64,000 bases of DNA from G963665185 sp049723905 (GCF_049723905.1 NZ_JBJKFD010000001.1:3782001-3846000); one strand, 5' to 3'. Positions 51,188 to 60,499 are shown, counted from the stretch's first letter. The notes: generated by a model from the sequence alone, not told the origin. Numbers and translations are program-made.

Positions 51188-52375
51188 CTACAGCGCCGAG
51201 CGCAGTACGCCGACAATGTCGTCCATGGTCATGGCCGGACGGGCCAGCAGGCGGCCTTCGTTGTCGTGCGCCACAAGCGCGGCGTCCTTTGCGTATTGTT
51301 CAAACTGGTCGTCGCCAATGCCCACTTCCGAAAGGTGGGTGGGGCAGCCGATGTTGCGCAGGAATTCCTCGTAGGCGTCAATGGCCTTGAGGCCCAATTC
51401 CAGGTCGTCCTTTCCCTCTGTGGAGAAACCAAAGACGCGCTCGGCAAATTGGGCAAAACGCTGGGGGCGGTGTTTTGCGGCAAAGCGCATCCAGGCCGGA
51501 CCCACGATTGCCAGCCCCGCACCGTGCGTGATGTCGTGGTGGGCGGACAGCGCGTGTTCGATCATGTGCATGGGGGATAGCGTGTTCACACCGGCCTGGA
51601 CCCAGCCGTTGAGCCCCACGATGGAAGCCCACTGCACCTGGGTGCGGGCTTCCAGGTCGCTGCCGTCGGCCACGGCTTTGCGGCCATATTCCATGGCATT
51701 GATGATGACGCCTTCTGCCCATCGGTCCTGAATGGGGGTTCCGTCAATGCCGTTGAAGTAGCCCTCCATCACGTGGGTGATGATGTCGCACACGCCGTAA
51801 GCGGTCTGGTCCTTGGGCACGGTCAGGGTCAGTTCGGAATCGACCAGGGCGACCTTGGGAAAGAGGGCGCTTGTTTTGACAAACGACTTCACCTTGGTTT
51901 CCGCATTGGAGATGACCGCGCCGCCGTTCATTTCCGAGCCGGTAGCCGCAAGGGTGGGCACGGTGATGATGGGCAGGGCTTTGGTGGGGATGTGCCAGTC
52001 GGCCTGTCCATGGCCGATAAGGTTCCAGGGATCGCCATCATACAGAACAGCCGCGGCCATGACCTTGGAGGCATCCATGGTGCTGCCGCCGCCCAGGGCA
52101 ATGATGACGTCGCAGCCTTCTTCGCGGGCTATCTTGGCACCGCGCGTCACGGAGGTGATGCGCGGGTTGGGTTCCACGCCGGAGCATTCCGCATAGGTGA
52201 TACCGGCCTTTGCAAGGCTTTCCACGGCCTTGGCAAAGGTGCCGCTGCGTTTGACGCTGCCGCCGCCGGTAACGATAAGGGCTTTCTTGCCATATTGGCC
52301 GACAATCTCTCCCAGGCGGGAAAGGACTCCGGCACCGAAGACCATCTTGGTGGGGTTGTAAAATTCAAAGTTCAT
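51188..52375 (-). CDS. Iron-containing alcohol dehydrogenase
   Basis: A 395-residue group III dehydrogenase. NAD(P)-binding GGGSVKRSG and ALGGGSTMDASKV, then the family signature around the iron ligands: Asp in YGVCDIITHVMEGY, His in the same segment, SPMHMIEHALSAHHDITHGAGLAIVGP with two further His. The first ~20 residues (FYNPTKMVFGAGVLSRLGE) match the BdhA/YqhD-like butanol/aldehyde reductases. It is a cytoplasmic alcohol/aldehyde oxidoreductase; substrate unknown. Convergent to pyrE and divergent from the DAC-like gene, with GGAGG ahead of the start. Confidence 0.92.
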   Translation of the reverse strand: MNFEFYNPTKMVFGAGVLSRLGEIVGQYGKKALIVTGGGSVKRSGTFAKAVESLAKAGITYAECSGVEPNPRITSVTRGAKIAREEGCDVIIALGGGSTMDASKVMAAAVLYDGDPWNLIGHGQADWHIPTKALPIITVPTLAATGSEMNGGAVISNAETKVKSFVKTSALFPKVALVDSELTLTVPKDQTAYGVCDIITHVMEGYFNGIDGTPIQDRWAEGVIINAMEYGRKAVADGSDLEARTQVQWASIVGLNGWVQAGVNTLSPMHMIEHALSAHHDITHGAGLAIVGPAWMRFAAKHRPQRFAQFAERVFGFSTEGKDDLELGLKAIDAYEEFLRNIGCPTHLSEVGIGDDQFEQYAKDAALVAHDNEGRLLARPAMTMDDIVGVLRSAL

Positions 52376-52718
52376 ACGTTGCCTCCTTGGGCGATGTTCC
52401 CGAAAAAAAGGACGTCGCCAGAGTTGAGTAATGTTTTATTTTGTAGCTTTACTATACTGCTTTGCGAAAGAATGGGTAGAATGATTCTCTTGTTTTGTTG
52501 CCTGATCGTCCGGAAGTGGCATGTGGTGGCCCCGGTATTGTATTGCCAGCCAACAGAGGTGTTGGCAACACGCCTGTTGGCGTTTCTGCCGGGCCTGGAA
52601 AGAACTTCGGAGGGCGGCAAAAAGCCCGCTGTTCTTTATTTTCATCGTTTGCACCACAGTTTGCGCTTCAACTCTTGTACGGCTTTTGTTACAGAAATAG
52701 CAAAACATAACATATTGT
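52376..52718. other. Divergent promoter region
   Basis: About 340 bases between the alcohol dehydrogenase and DAC-like genes. I see no gene. A short AT-rich stretch (52425-52465) probably holds the dehydrogenase promoter. Confidence 0.4.
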
Positions 52719-54257
52719 GTGTTTTCCGTTGGGACGACATCGGGCGCACAGTACTTTGCGGGCTGGAACGGGCAAGTTCGGGGAAGCGCGTTTTACTTCA
52801 TGCAGGGGTGCGAGATGGGCGACAGTTCCTACGAGAATATCTGCATCTTCCACATTATGGACGGCCTGCGCGACGGCCTGTCGCATTTTTCCGGCCCCAG
52901 CCGGGTGGCGCTCATCTATTCCATGAACGAGGGCGACCCGCTGCGCATCTACGATCCGCAGGGGCTTTTGGAGGGCCATGAGCCGCGGCTGCGGGAATAC
53001 TACCTGGAATCGGACGCCTGGAAGGAAAATCTGGCCGACTCGGACGGTCTCAACCTGCCGGTTTTTATCGACGATCCCGCCCTGCAACTCTCCGGTCTTA
53101 TTGCCTTTGGCGGCAGTGCGCCCGCCTTCAGCTACCAGATGTGGTTCACGGAGCACCATCCCGATATGTGTTCCATAGGCCCCACCAAGCGCTGGCTGGA
53201 GAACGGCGTTATCCTGCTGGTGCAGGACATGGCCGCCAGCAACATTCTGCGCATCGGCACGTCCGGCTATGTGCTGCAAACCTATGCCACGCACGCGGTA
53301 CGCGACCATATTGTGGACGAGCGCGCCCGCCGCATGGGGTTGGACACCTATTTGCGCATCTTTCCCATTCTGGATGCCGTGCTGGCCATATCCAAGACCC
53401 CGGAAGAGGGCTTGTGGCCGCGCGGCAAGCTGGTCTTTGTGGAACCACGCGAGATAGACCAGATTCATTTTCTTACGCGCTTTCCGCCCATGCAGCAGCC
53501 CCTGCTGGAAAACCACAAGCACGTGCGCAAGCTCATGCAGTCCGTGGAAAATTCCAACCGGCGGCTCATTTCGGACGGCAAGAGCATCATCGGCGTTGCC
53601 AGGGGCAAAATGCCCGACTATCGCGTGGTGGCGGACTTCCGCGGCGGCTACGGATTTTTGCGGCTGGACACCGACTTCATATGCAGCTTCTACGACGGCG
53701 GATTCCATTCCTCGGACCGGCGGGCCAACCTGGTGCTGGTGGAGGAACTGCTGCTGGAAGTGGAAATGGAACCTGCGCGCCGCTACAGCCTGTTCAAGAT
53801 CATCAACGGGCTGGTGAACAGCGCCCGCGACCGCAAGCACGGCTGCACCCTGGTCATCGACCCGCACACCCCGCCCATCTTTCTTTCCGGCCAATCCCTG
53901 GAAACACCGCTGAATCTGGACAAGCCCCATATTCTCGATCTGGCAAAGTCCCTGGCAAAAGTGGACGGTGCCCTGCACATCACCACAGACCTGCTTCTGC
54001 ACGGTTTTGCCTGCCTTCTGGACGGCCCCTGTGTGCCCGGCGAGAACAACGCCCGCGGCGCCCGTTTCAATTCGGCCCTGCGCTTCACCTCCAAGCAGCC
54101 CAAGATTATCGTCGTAGTGGTCTCCTCGGACCGTCCCGTGTCCATCATCCAGGGCGGCGTGGAGCTGAATGCCCGCTGCGAGTGGCGCACGGCCACGGCC
54201 TGTTCCGCCACTCCGCCCACGCTTACCCAGTGGCTGGAGCTTGTTTCCGGGGAATAA
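52719..54257 (+). CDS. Large protein with C-terminal diadenylate-cyclase-like (DAC/DisA_N-type) domain
   Basis: A protein of up to 512 residues; the start is uncertain (GTG at 52719, or ATG at 52815 after GGGGTG). The last ~95 residues resemble the diadenylate cyclase fold: SLAKVDGALHITTD (the DGA motif and strand), ACLLDG, NARGARFNSAL (where active cyclases have GTRHRAA) and IIVVVVSSDRPVSIIQGG (VVVSEE...SI). DGA is kept, but the RHR catalytic motif reads RFN and the Glu of SEE is replaced, so ATP condensation is unlikely; it may bind a nucleotide as a sensor domain. The ~400 N-terminal residues have no recognisable family and no membrane spans. I know of DAC-like sensor domains (DACNV type) that fit this layout. 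Confidence 0.65.
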   Translation: MFSVGTTSGAQYFAGWNGQVRGSAFYFMQGCEMGDSSYENICIFHIMDGLRDGLSHFSGPSRVALIYSMNEGDPLRIYDPQGLLEGHEPRLREYYLESDAWKENLADSDGLNLPVFIDDPALQLSGLIAFGGSAPAFSYQMWFTEHHPDMCSIGPTKRWLENGVILLVQDMAASNILRIGTSGYVLQTYATHAVRDHIVDERARRMGLDTYLRIFPILDAVLAISKTPEEGLWPRGKLVFVEPREIDQIHFLTRFPPMQQPLLENHKHVRKLMQSVENSNRRLISDGKSIIGVARGKMPDYRVVADFRGGYGFLRLDTDFICSFYDGGFHSSDRRANLVLVEELLLEVEMEPARRYSLFKIINGLVNSARDRKHGCTLVIDPHTPPIFLSGQSLETPLNLDKPHILDLAKSLAKVDGALHITTDLLLHGFACLLDGPCVPGENNARGARFNSALRFTSKQPKIIVVVVSSDRPVSIIQGGVELNARCEWRTATACSATPPTLTQWLELVSGE

Positions 54258-54270
54258 CGGCGCGAGCAGA

Positions 54271-54300
54271 CAGGCTGTCCAACGGCAGGCTGTCCAACGG
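54271..54300. repeat. 15-bp perfect tandem repeat
   Basis: CAGGCTGTCCAACGG occurs twice in immediate succession, just after the DAC-like gene stop. Probably a replication slippage product. Confidence 0.8.
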
Positions 54301-54423
54301 CCACCTTTGCAATCCCTTGCCCATGCGCGCGGCCGCGGCGCGGTTCTTCACGTATTGGCGCGGGCTGCTGTTTTTTGTGTTTTGCAGGTCTTCTCTTTGG
54401 AAAAAGCCCCATAAAAGGCGAGA

Positions 54424-54457
54424 CCCCTGTGGGCCGATGCTGGTCGGGCCACAGGGG
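54424..54457. terminator. GC-rich hairpin after the DAC-like gene
   Basis: CCCCTGTGG pairs with CCACAGGGG (9 bp) around a 16-base loop. No strong T run follows, so it is a weak terminator candidate. Confidence 0.45.
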
Positions 54458-54671
54458 CGGTGTGGAAGGCGAATGGGTGGATATCCGCCTTTGGTTGGGA
54501 ACCGGGGGGCTGGTGATCGTTATCAGAAGACGCTGTTGAAGTGGTTGCGTCTTGCTGCAACGATCGGTGGGGATATAGAAACCGGACTGTGATGTCTCTC
54601 TTGGATCAGCCCGGGTTAGGTGGCTTTTTTCTCTGGGGCGAACATGGACCTCGTGTTGTCGCTCCTGCCTC

Positions 54672-55244
54672 TTAAACCGCGTTTTTCATGGCCTTGCCCT
54701 CATTCCAGGGCACACCGATTTCCTCGCCCAGGGACCAGTACTTCACACGCTGAAAGTCGAACAAAATGGGGTCGGCCTTGGCATAATCGATCTTTCCGTC
54801 CTTCAGCACGGCATCATCCGCATAGGTCTGCACCACTTCTCCCACAAAAACATCGTGGGCATCCATTGCAAAGGTCTTCTTCAGGCGAAGCTCCATGCAC
54901 AGCGGACATTCCGCAATCATGGGGGCTGTTTCGAGTTCCCCGTAAAAGGTTTCGAAAAGCTCGGACTTGTCTGTGTTGCGTCCGCTGACAAGGCCGACAA
55001 AGTCGGTAACAATAAGCATCTCGCGGGACGGAATATTTATGCTGAAGGTTCCGTTTTCAATGATACCGGGAGTGCTGTAGTGTTTCCTGTTCAGGCTGAC
55101 GGAAAGATACATGGGCTTGCCATGGTTCATTATGCCTACGTGGGCAATGGTCAGCCAGTTGGGGCGCCCGTCCACCTGGGTTCCAACGATGGTGGTCAAC
55201 GAGGGATACAGGGCGCTTACAGGGCCGAGCTGCGTTTTATGCAT
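54672..55244 (-). CDS. Flavoredoxin / flavin reductase-like FMN-binding protein
   Basis: A 190-residue protein of the flavin-reductase-like family. It shows MYLSVSLNRKHYSTPGIIENGTFSINIPS (FMN-binding strand and loop), TDFVGLVSGRNTDKSELF and CPLCMELRLKKTF. This matches flavoredoxin of Desulfovibrio, an FMN electron carrier used in sulfur and thiosulfate metabolism. Monocistronic; the upstream region has no obvious operator. Confidence 0.88.
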   Translation of the reverse strand: MHKTQLGPVSALYPSLTTIVGTQVDGRPNWLTIAHVGIMNHGKPMYLSVSLNRKHYSTPGIIENGTFSINIPSREMLIVTDFVGLVSGRNTDKSELFETFYGELETAPMIAECPLCMELRLKKTFAMDAHDVFVGEVVQTYADDAVLKDGKIDYAKADPILFDFQRVKYWSLGEEIGVPWNEGKAMKNAV

Positions 55245-55456
55245 GCCGTAGACTCCTTCCTCCTGCCGTATGCACGTACAGGATCATTATCTTGTGATGT
55301 CACATTAGGGCCGGAGCGGAAAACGCACATCAGCAGGAAGGTGGAATTGCGAAGGGGGGATTACTCAGTCAATGGTCGCAGAAGAAGTACGACAAATGTC
55401 GTAGGCGGGCTTTGTGTGGCAGTAATTTGCCGGATTGGACTGTTTTTGACGAGACA

Positions 55457-56113
55457 TTAGTCGTCCAGCGATGCCAATCCCTCGCGCAGGGCGTATAAGG
55501 TGGCTTCCACCCGGTTTGCCAGGTGCAGTTTGGAAAGGATGCTCGTCATGTGCGTACGCACGGTGGCCTCGCTGACAAAAAGCTCTTCGGCAATGGCCTT
55601 GTTGCTCTTGCCCGTGGCAACCAGCTTCAGGGTCTGCAATTCACGCGGCGTGAGCGGGTCGGGGGTGGGCTTGGCAGCAACCTGGGGCTGGGCAAGTTCG
55701 GTAAGCACCTTGCGGGCAATGTCCGGCGCCAGCACGGGTTCGCCCCGGTGCACCTTGCGGATGGCCTCCAGCAGGTCGTCCGGCGAGGAGTCCTTGAGCA
55801 GGTAGCCCATGGCTCCGGCTTTTATGGCCGGGAAAATCTTGTCGTCCGTGGCAAAGCTGGTAAGGGCTATGACGCGGCTTTGCAGCCCCTGGTCGCGCAT
55901 GACGCGGATGGCCTCTATGCCGTCCATGACCGGCATCATCATGTCCATGAGCACAATGTCCGGCTGCAGCTCGTCGGCCTGCCGCACGGCTTCCTTGCCG
56001 TTGGCCGCCTCTCCCACCACTTCCATGTCGTCAAATCCGGAAAGAAAGGTTCGCAGGCCTATGCGCACGATGTTGTGGTCGTCCACCACAAGCACTCGGA
56101 TGGTATTGTTCAC
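55457..56113 (-). CDS. NarL/FixJ-family response regulator
   Basis: A 218-residue regulator: receiver domain with VVDDHN acidic pair, phospho-acceptor Asp in DIVLMDMMMPVMDG, Thr/Ser in VIALTS and Lys in GYLLKDSSP; then a LuxR/GerE helix-turn-helix (LTPRELQTLKLVATGKSNKAIAEEL...VRTHMTSILSKL). Its ATG overlaps the kinase stop by four bases, so the two are co-translated partners. Targets are not visible; the divergent flavoredoxin region is a possibility. Confidence 0.93.
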   Translation of the reverse strand: MNNTIRVLVVDDHNIVRIGLRTFLSGFDDMEVVGEAANGKEAVRQADELQPDIVLMDMMMPVMDGIEAIRVMRDQGLQSRVIALTSFATDDKIFPAIKAGAMGYLLKDSSPDDLLEAIRKVHRGEPVLAPDIARKVLTELAQPQVAAKPTPDPLTPRELQTLKLVATGKSNKAIAEELFVSEATVRTHMTSILSKLHLANRVEATLYALREGLASLDD

Positions 56114-58200
56114 GGTGTGTCCTTCTGGGGCGGTATGGGGGCCAGAACAAGGATGGAGGTGCCCTGTCCCGGAGAACTCTGAATGGTTACTGTGGCGGAG
56201 ATGCGCTCGGCCCGTTCCCGCATGCCGCGCATGCCGATTCCGCCCGAGGGCACGGACTCCGGTTCGAAGCCGACACCGTTGTCCACAATGTTCAACGACA
56301 CGGCATGGTCGTCGAAATGTAGCTGCACGTCTACCTGTTCGGCCTGGGAGTGTTTGGCCGTGTTGTTCAGGGCTTCTATGGCAATGCGGAAGAGCTCTTC
56401 CTCCAGATGGGGCGGAAGTCGCCGTTCCCGGCCTTCCACATGCAGCTCGGGGTTGAGGCCGGAACGTCCTTCCACAGAGTTGAGGCGCGACTGGAGAGCC
56501 CCCACAAGGCCTTCGCTGGAAAGTTCCGGGGGATGCAGGTCAAAGATGAGGGTGCGCATGTCGCGCATTGCCTGCCTGGTCATGCAGCGCAGGGATTGCA
56601 ATTGGCCGGACGCCCCTTCCAGCTTGCCTGCCTGCAGGGAGCGGGCTGCCGCGTCCGCGCACAGGTTGGCGGCATACAGGGCCTGGGTTACGGAGTCGTG
56701 CAGTTCGCGGGCCAGCCGCTGGCGTTCCCCGGCCACGGCCAGCATTTCGTTCTGTACGGCCAGCCGTGCGTTGCGCAGGGCAAGCACTGCCTGCGTCCCG
56801 AACAGCTCGATGATACGGATGTCTTCCTTGTCGAAACCGGTCATCTTGTTGAAGACCAGAAGCAGCCCCATTTTTCGTTCCCCGCCCACCAGCGGTACCA
56901 CGGCAACGGTCTGGGTGTCGTCGCTGCGTTCGGCGGGCGGCAGTTCGGCCTGGGCGTCTTTGATGATGACGGACCTGCCCTTGTTGAACAGTTCGCCATA
57001 GCGGCTGGAGTGTCGGCCAAAGGTGTGCATGGGCGGCAGGGGGGAGCCGGTGCCGTGCGCCAGGTGGAGAACCCCGCTTTCGAACAGCAGGATGGCGCTG
57101 CCGGTTCCGCCGATGATCTTCCGTGTTTCATCACAGATAAGGGTGAAAACGTCGCGAGAAGCGTTTTTGGGGCGTTGCAACAGCCTGTTGGCTACCCGGC
57201 GCAGACCTTCGCTTTCGCGCAGCCTGTTTTTGGTGCGCTGGGCGCTGGCTGCATTCTCGATGGCCATGGCGAGGCTGTTGAGAATGGCCTCCACCTGGGA
57301 GGCGGTTTCCTCGCTCATGGAATAGCAGGACAGGCGCGAGGAGAGCAGAGCAGCGCCAAGCATGTTGCTGCCGTTGCTTATGGGGAAAAAATTCAACCAG
57401 CCCGAGCGGATGGCTTCCGGGATTTGGGCGGCGAAGAGGGTGCTCTCCGGGGTGCGGGGGCTGAAACCGAAGCTCTTTCCGTTGCGCATGCGTATCTGTG
57501 TGCCGTCGGCGCACAGGCGGAGGCCGGCGATGGACCGTCGGTGGGTTTCCGAGTCGTATCCCCATGTCGCCCTGGGCATGAGAGCGCCCGATTCCGGCTC
57601 TACCAGAAAAATCGTACAGCAACCGTTTTCCACGGTTTCGGCCAGGGCCTGGGCCATGCGTTCGAGCACCGTGTCCGGGTCCAGCGCCCCGCTGATGGTC
57701 CGGGAGACCTTCAGCAGACGTTCGTTGCAGTCGTGTTCCGCCTCCAACTTGTGCAGCAGCATGTCGGAGTAGCGTTCGGCAGACAGTACGACCATGTCGT
57801 TGTAGGCCCGGTCGAATTCGATGAGTACTTTGTTGAGGTAAACGGCGTCGGGAATCTGCCGCCGCAGGGCATCGACCAGGGCGGTTCTGGAGAGCATCAT
57901 GGCCTGGACCACACCGCGCACGGGAATGCCCTTGCCCAGCTTGTAATGGGCGGTTCTGGAAAAATAGTCTTCCAGCCGGTCCTGGGTTCCGTGCGTCAGA
58001 GTGTTGAGGATGGTCACCAGCGTGGGACCTACCAGGTCTGCAAGGGCTTCGTCGGAAAGCCCGGCATACCAGTGGGGCTGGTGCTCGCGTAGGAGTGCTG
58101 CGTATTCGGCTATGGCCCGGGGCATTTCTTCACGAAGGAGAGGCAGGGCTTCCTGCAGGTGTGGTCCCGGGAGCGTGTTTGGGGTGGCTTCTCCCAACAT
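56110..58200 (-). CDS. Cytoplasmic histidine kinase with two GAF domains
   Basis: A 696-residue kinase starting at MLGEATPNTLPGPHLQEALP (ATG ending at 58200). Residues ~1-165 are helical and resemble the RsbR/globin-like N-terminal sensor; then two GAF domains (about 170-320 and 340-490). The dimerisation domain is HisKA_3 with phospho-acceptor His in ERQRLARELHDSVTQALYA, followed by an HATPase with EALNNTAKHS (N box), VDNGVGFEP (G1) and GGIGMRGMRERA (G2). No membrane span, so it senses a cytoplasmic ligand or redox state. Paired with the NarL-type regulator downstream. Confidence 0.92.
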   Translation of the reverse strand: MLGEATPNTLPGPHLQEALPLLREEMPRAIAEYAALLREHQPHWYAGLSDEALADLVGPTLVTILNTLTHGTQDRLEDYFSRTAHYKLGKGIPVRGVVQAMMLSRTALVDALRRQIPDAVYLNKVLIEFDRAYNDMVVLSAERYSDMLLHKLEAEHDCNERLLKVSRTISGALDPDTVLERMAQALAETVENGCCTIFLVEPESGALMPRATWGYDSETHRRSIAGLRLCADGTQIRMRNGKSFGFSPRTPESTLFAAQIPEAIRSGWLNFFPISNGSNMLGAALLSSRLSCYSMSEETASQVEAILNSLAMAIENAASAQRTKNRLRESEGLRRVANRLLQRPKNASRDVFTLICDETRKIIGGTGSAILLFESGVLHLAHGTGSPLPPMHTFGRHSSRYGELFNKGRSVIIKDAQAELPPAERSDDTQTVAVVPLVGGERKMGLLLVFNKMTGFDKEDIRIIELFGTQAVLALRNARLAVQNEMLAVAGERQRLARELHDSVTQALYAANLCADAAARSLQAGKLEGASGQLQSLRCMTRQAMRDMRTLIFDLHPPELSSEGLVGALQSRLNSVEGRSGLNPELHVEGRERRLPPHLEEELFRIAIEALNNTAKHSQAEQVDVQLHFDDHAVSLNIVDNGVGFEPESVPSGGIGMRGMRERAERISATVTIQSSPGQGTSILVLAPIPPQKDTP

Positions 58201-58355
58201 GGCTGCTCGTATGTCCCGACGGCAGAAGCCGTGGGCGGGTTGAATGTTTTTTTGAGTGTACGGGATAATCCACCGGAGTGCATCCGACAAAAGGATGAGA
58301 AAACCGGTGCAGGCCAAAGGAGGGGCTATGGGCCGGTCCTTCGGGGGCGGCCCTT

Positions 58356-58895
58356 TCATTTTGTATGCTTCGCTAGAAGTTCTTTTGCCTTTGGTAATCT
58401 AGCTTTGACGCTTGCGACTCTCGGACTTGCGGCATGGTTGGCGATATCTCTTCCGGGTATAAGCCCTTTTTGTTCGACGTTTTTCCCCCATTTCTCCATT
58501 GCGGATATCAGTTGTTCGCACGTTTTGACCTCAAGGGCATAGTCCTTTTGTTTTCTAGCGAGAATCGCGACCCTTTCAAAATAATAGGGTGCTGGGGCTT
58601 GGTCCCAGTCCGTTTTTTCACTCGCGTTCATTTCGGCTTGGACACATTTCAACATCATTGGAAGATCGTGCTTGTGGCTCGTGGCGTAACAAAACGTTGG
58701 CCGATCGTTAACGGTTGCTCCGATTGAGTTTAAAGGTGGTTCTTCATCAAAAGCCTTTAGGGCATCTTCAAGGCTGCCCCTAATACACTGATTGGATTCA
58801 TCAGAACTATCGTAACTGTGGGAGCTTGGTTTTGATCTTATTCGCCAAAGCCAAACGACCATGCACACAAGCAAAAGGATTAGTACCCCGTACAT
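58356..58895 (-). CDS. Small membrane-anchored protein of unknown function
   Basis: A 179-residue protein with an N-terminal membrane anchor (MYGVLILLLVCMVVWLWRI) followed by a polar, helix-rich domain (PYYFERVAILARKQKDYALEVKTCEQLISAM) that resembles a TPR-like hairpin. AGGG precedes the ATG. GC content is lower than its neighbours and it lies beside tRNA genes, so it may be part of an acquired segment. No family recognised. Confidence 0.65.
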   Translation of the reverse strand: MYGVLILLLVCMVVWLWRIRSKPSSHSYDSSDESNQCIRGSLEDALKAFDEEPPLNSIGATVNDRPTFCYATSHKHDLPMMLKCVQAEMNASEKTDWDQAPAPYYFERVAILARKQKDYALEVKTCEQLISAMEKWGKNVEQKGLIPGRDIANHAASPRVASVKARLPKAKELLAKHTK

Positions 58896-59051
58896 ACACC
58901 CTCCCTTTTTATTCTTTGATAGCAGGGCATCAAGGGGGCGACAACACGGGTGGAGTGCCTATTAAGATCAAAGCTTATTCAACGGGGGCCGCTGAAGGTA
59001 CTTTTTTCTTTAAATGGGGGACAGATGGGGGACTGAACAGGGGCACAGAAA

Positions 59052-59081
59052 AAAGGCTCACAGATGGTTCTATAAGCCTTT
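59052..59081 (-). terminator. Terminator of tRNA-Phe copy 1
   Basis: AAAGGCT / AGCCTTT (7 bp) followed by a T run on the minus strand, nine bases beyond the CCA end. Upstream (58896-59051) there is no gene; a G-rich GGGGGACAGATGGGGGAC stretch resembles sequences seen beside integrated elements. Confidence 0.65.
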
Positions 59082-59089
59082 GATTACTA

Positions 59090-59165
59090 TGGTGCTGGGG
59101 AAGAGAATTGAACTCCTGACACGGGGATTTTCAGTCCCCTGCTCTACCGACTGAGCTACCCCAGC
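59090..59165 (-). tRNA. tRNA-Phe (anticodon GAA), copy 1
   Basis: A complete 76-nt cloverleaf with acceptor GCTGGGG/CCCCAGC, anticodon loop CTGAAAA (anticodon GAA), T arm with AGGAG-TTCAATT-CTCTT and encoded CCA. It differs from copy 2 by two paired positions in the T stem (a compensatory change), so both should fold. Confidence 0.95.
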
Positions 59166-59250
59166 ACTGTTCGAAAAAAGTCTGTTGGTCAGACAACACC
59201 TGGAGTCCGTTTTATACGTCCCAACTGCCCGACCTGAATGCGACAAAAAA

Positions 59251-59276
59251 GGCTTGCGTCCGTTAAAACGCAAGCC
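59251..59276 (-). terminator. Terminator of tRNA-Phe copy 2
   Basis: GGCTTGCGT / ACGCAAGCC (9 bp) followed by TTTTTT on the minus strand, between the two tRNA-Phe genes. Confidence 0.85.
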
Positions 59277-59288
59277 GTTGTTTGCAGA

Positions 59289-59364
59289 TGGTGCTGGGGG
59301 AGAGAATTGAACTCCCGACACGGGGATTTTCAGTCCCCTGCTCTACCGACTGAGCTACCCCAGC
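59289..59364 (-). tRNA. tRNA-Phe (anticodon GAA), copy 2
   Basis: A complete 76-nt cloverleaf nearly identical to copy 1, T arm GGGAG-TTCAATT-CTCTC, encoded CCA. Each copy has its own terminator, so they are separately transcribed or processed. Confidence 0.95.
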
Positions 59365-59429
59365 ACCGTTCGAGAAAAAGGCTTTTATCTGACCTACCAT
59401 TGGTTGGCAAGTGTTTTTTTAAATTTTTT

Positions 59430-60350
59430 TTATTTTGTTGTTTCGCGCAGGGCAATTTCCCCTATTTCGGCGAATAATTCCTGGTCGCGTATGATGCCGA
59501 CGTATTCGCCTTGGTCGGATACCAGAATCCGCCGCAGGCCCTTGGAAAACATCTCTTCGGCCACTTCAAACAGGCTGGCGCCCGCTTCCACGCTTTCGTT
59601 GTGCGGGTCCATTACAGATTCCACACTGATGTCGAGCAAATCTTCCACCTGGCGGGTGAAGACCCCGCGCCAGAAAAACTTGCGCCATTTGGCCGTATCC
59701 GCGCACTGGGGCATGGGCTTGCGACCGTGGCAGTTGTGCAGGGCGGCAAGCAGCTCATGGCATGTAAGGTAGCCGATGATGCGTTCTGTTTCGTCCAGCA
59801 CCAGAAGCGACCGGCGGCCATTGCCCTGGGCAAGTTCGTCTTCGGGAATGGCGCGGTTGTGCTGCAGCAGTTTTTGAAACGCCTCGCGTACTGTGCAGTC
59901 CTTTGTGATGCTCGTGTATTTGTTTACCGGAATCATAAGTTCCACGGCCTGCTTTTCACCCATCCAGGCCAGGCTGTTGGCCACGGAGGCGTAGGCGTCG
60001 TAGATACGTGATATCAGGTAGGGAATGTCGCATGGCTTGGTCAGATAGTCGAATGCGCCGTCATAGACCGCGTCGATGACGCTGTAGGTGTTGTCGTGGC
60101 CTGTCAGCATGATGACCGCCACCATGGGATGGGTTTGCTTGATGACATCCAGAGCCGCGTTGCCGTCGCTGCCACCCATGTCCACGTCCAGTACCACCAC
60201 GTCCGGTTCTCGGTCACAGATGGATGCCAGGGCACTTTCGCCGTCACAGGCAGTGTCCACTTCAAATCCCTCGCGTTCCAGAATCTTGGCCGTCGTCAAC
60301 CGGAAGGCGGCCTCATCATCCACCAGAAGCACTTTTATTATATTTTGCAT
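59430..60350 (-). CDS. Response regulator with paired CBS domains (copy A)
   Basis: A 306-residue protein; ATG ending at 60350 follows AAGGAG. Residues 1-125 are a receiver with VDDE acidic pair, phospho-acceptor Asp in VVVLDVDMGGSDG, Thr in VIMLTGH and Lys in DYLTKPCD. Two CBS motifs follow (about 145-215 and 255-305: ESVMDPHNESVEAGASLFEVAEEM and RILVSDQGEYVGIIRDQEL). CBS pairs bind adenine nucleotides, so output may depend on both phosphorylation and energy charge. It has no DNA-binding domain. A paralogue lies directly upstream on the same strand. Confidence 0.88.
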   Translation of the reverse strand: MQNIIKVLLVDDEAAFRLTTAKILEREGFEVDTACDGESALASICDREPDVVVLDVDMGGSDGNAALDVIKQTHPMVAVIMLTGHDNTYSVIDAVYDGAFDYLTKPCDIPYLISRIYDAYASVANSLAWMGEKQAVELMIPVNKYTSITKDCTVREAFQKLLQHNRAIPEDELAQGNGRRSLLVLDETERIIGYLTCHELLAALHNCHGRKPMPQCADTAKWRKFFWRGVFTRQVEDLLDISVESVMDPHNESVEAGASLFEVAEEMFSKGLRRILVSDQGEYVGIIRDQELFAEIGEIALRETTK

Positions 60351-60461
60351 AGCATTTCTCCTTGCCGGATGGCTCCACGAACTTTGCACGGGCCGTGCCA
60401 GATGCGAGAGGATGCAAAATCGCGCAATGAAAAAGATATCTTTTTTGCGACATAAAAAGCG

Positions 60462-60499
60462 GTACGGCCCGGCTGCCTGCCATGGCAACCGGGCCGTAC
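60462..60499 (-). terminator. Terminator between the two receiver-CBS genes
   Basis: An 11-bp perfect stem (GTACGGCCCGG / CCGGGCCGTAC) with a CTTTTT tail on the minus strand. The two paralogues are thus separate transcription units. Confidence 0.85.

Larger units (their letters stand above)
54258..54671. other. Intergenic region with tandem repeat and hairpin
   Basis: No gene recognised over about 410 bases between the DAC-like gene and the convergent flavoredoxin gene. It includes a 15-bp tandem repeat (54271-54300) and a GC hairpin (54424-54457). Confidence 0.5.

Noticed and set aside
52436..52708. Minus-strand 90-codon ORF ahead of the alcohol dehydrogenase
   Set aside because: Lies in the divergent promoter region, overlaps AT-rich promoter-like sequence and shows no recognisable protein signature.
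56350..58092. Plus-strand 580-codon ORF opposite the histidine kinase
   Set aside because: Shadow of a high-GC gene; the minus strand has full GAF, HisKA_3 and HATPase motifs.
59090..59364. Duplicated tRNA-Phe as the two ends of an integrated element
   Set aside because: Only 123 bases separate the copies, both are complete with compensatory stem changes and own terminators, so a simple gene duplication is more likely.
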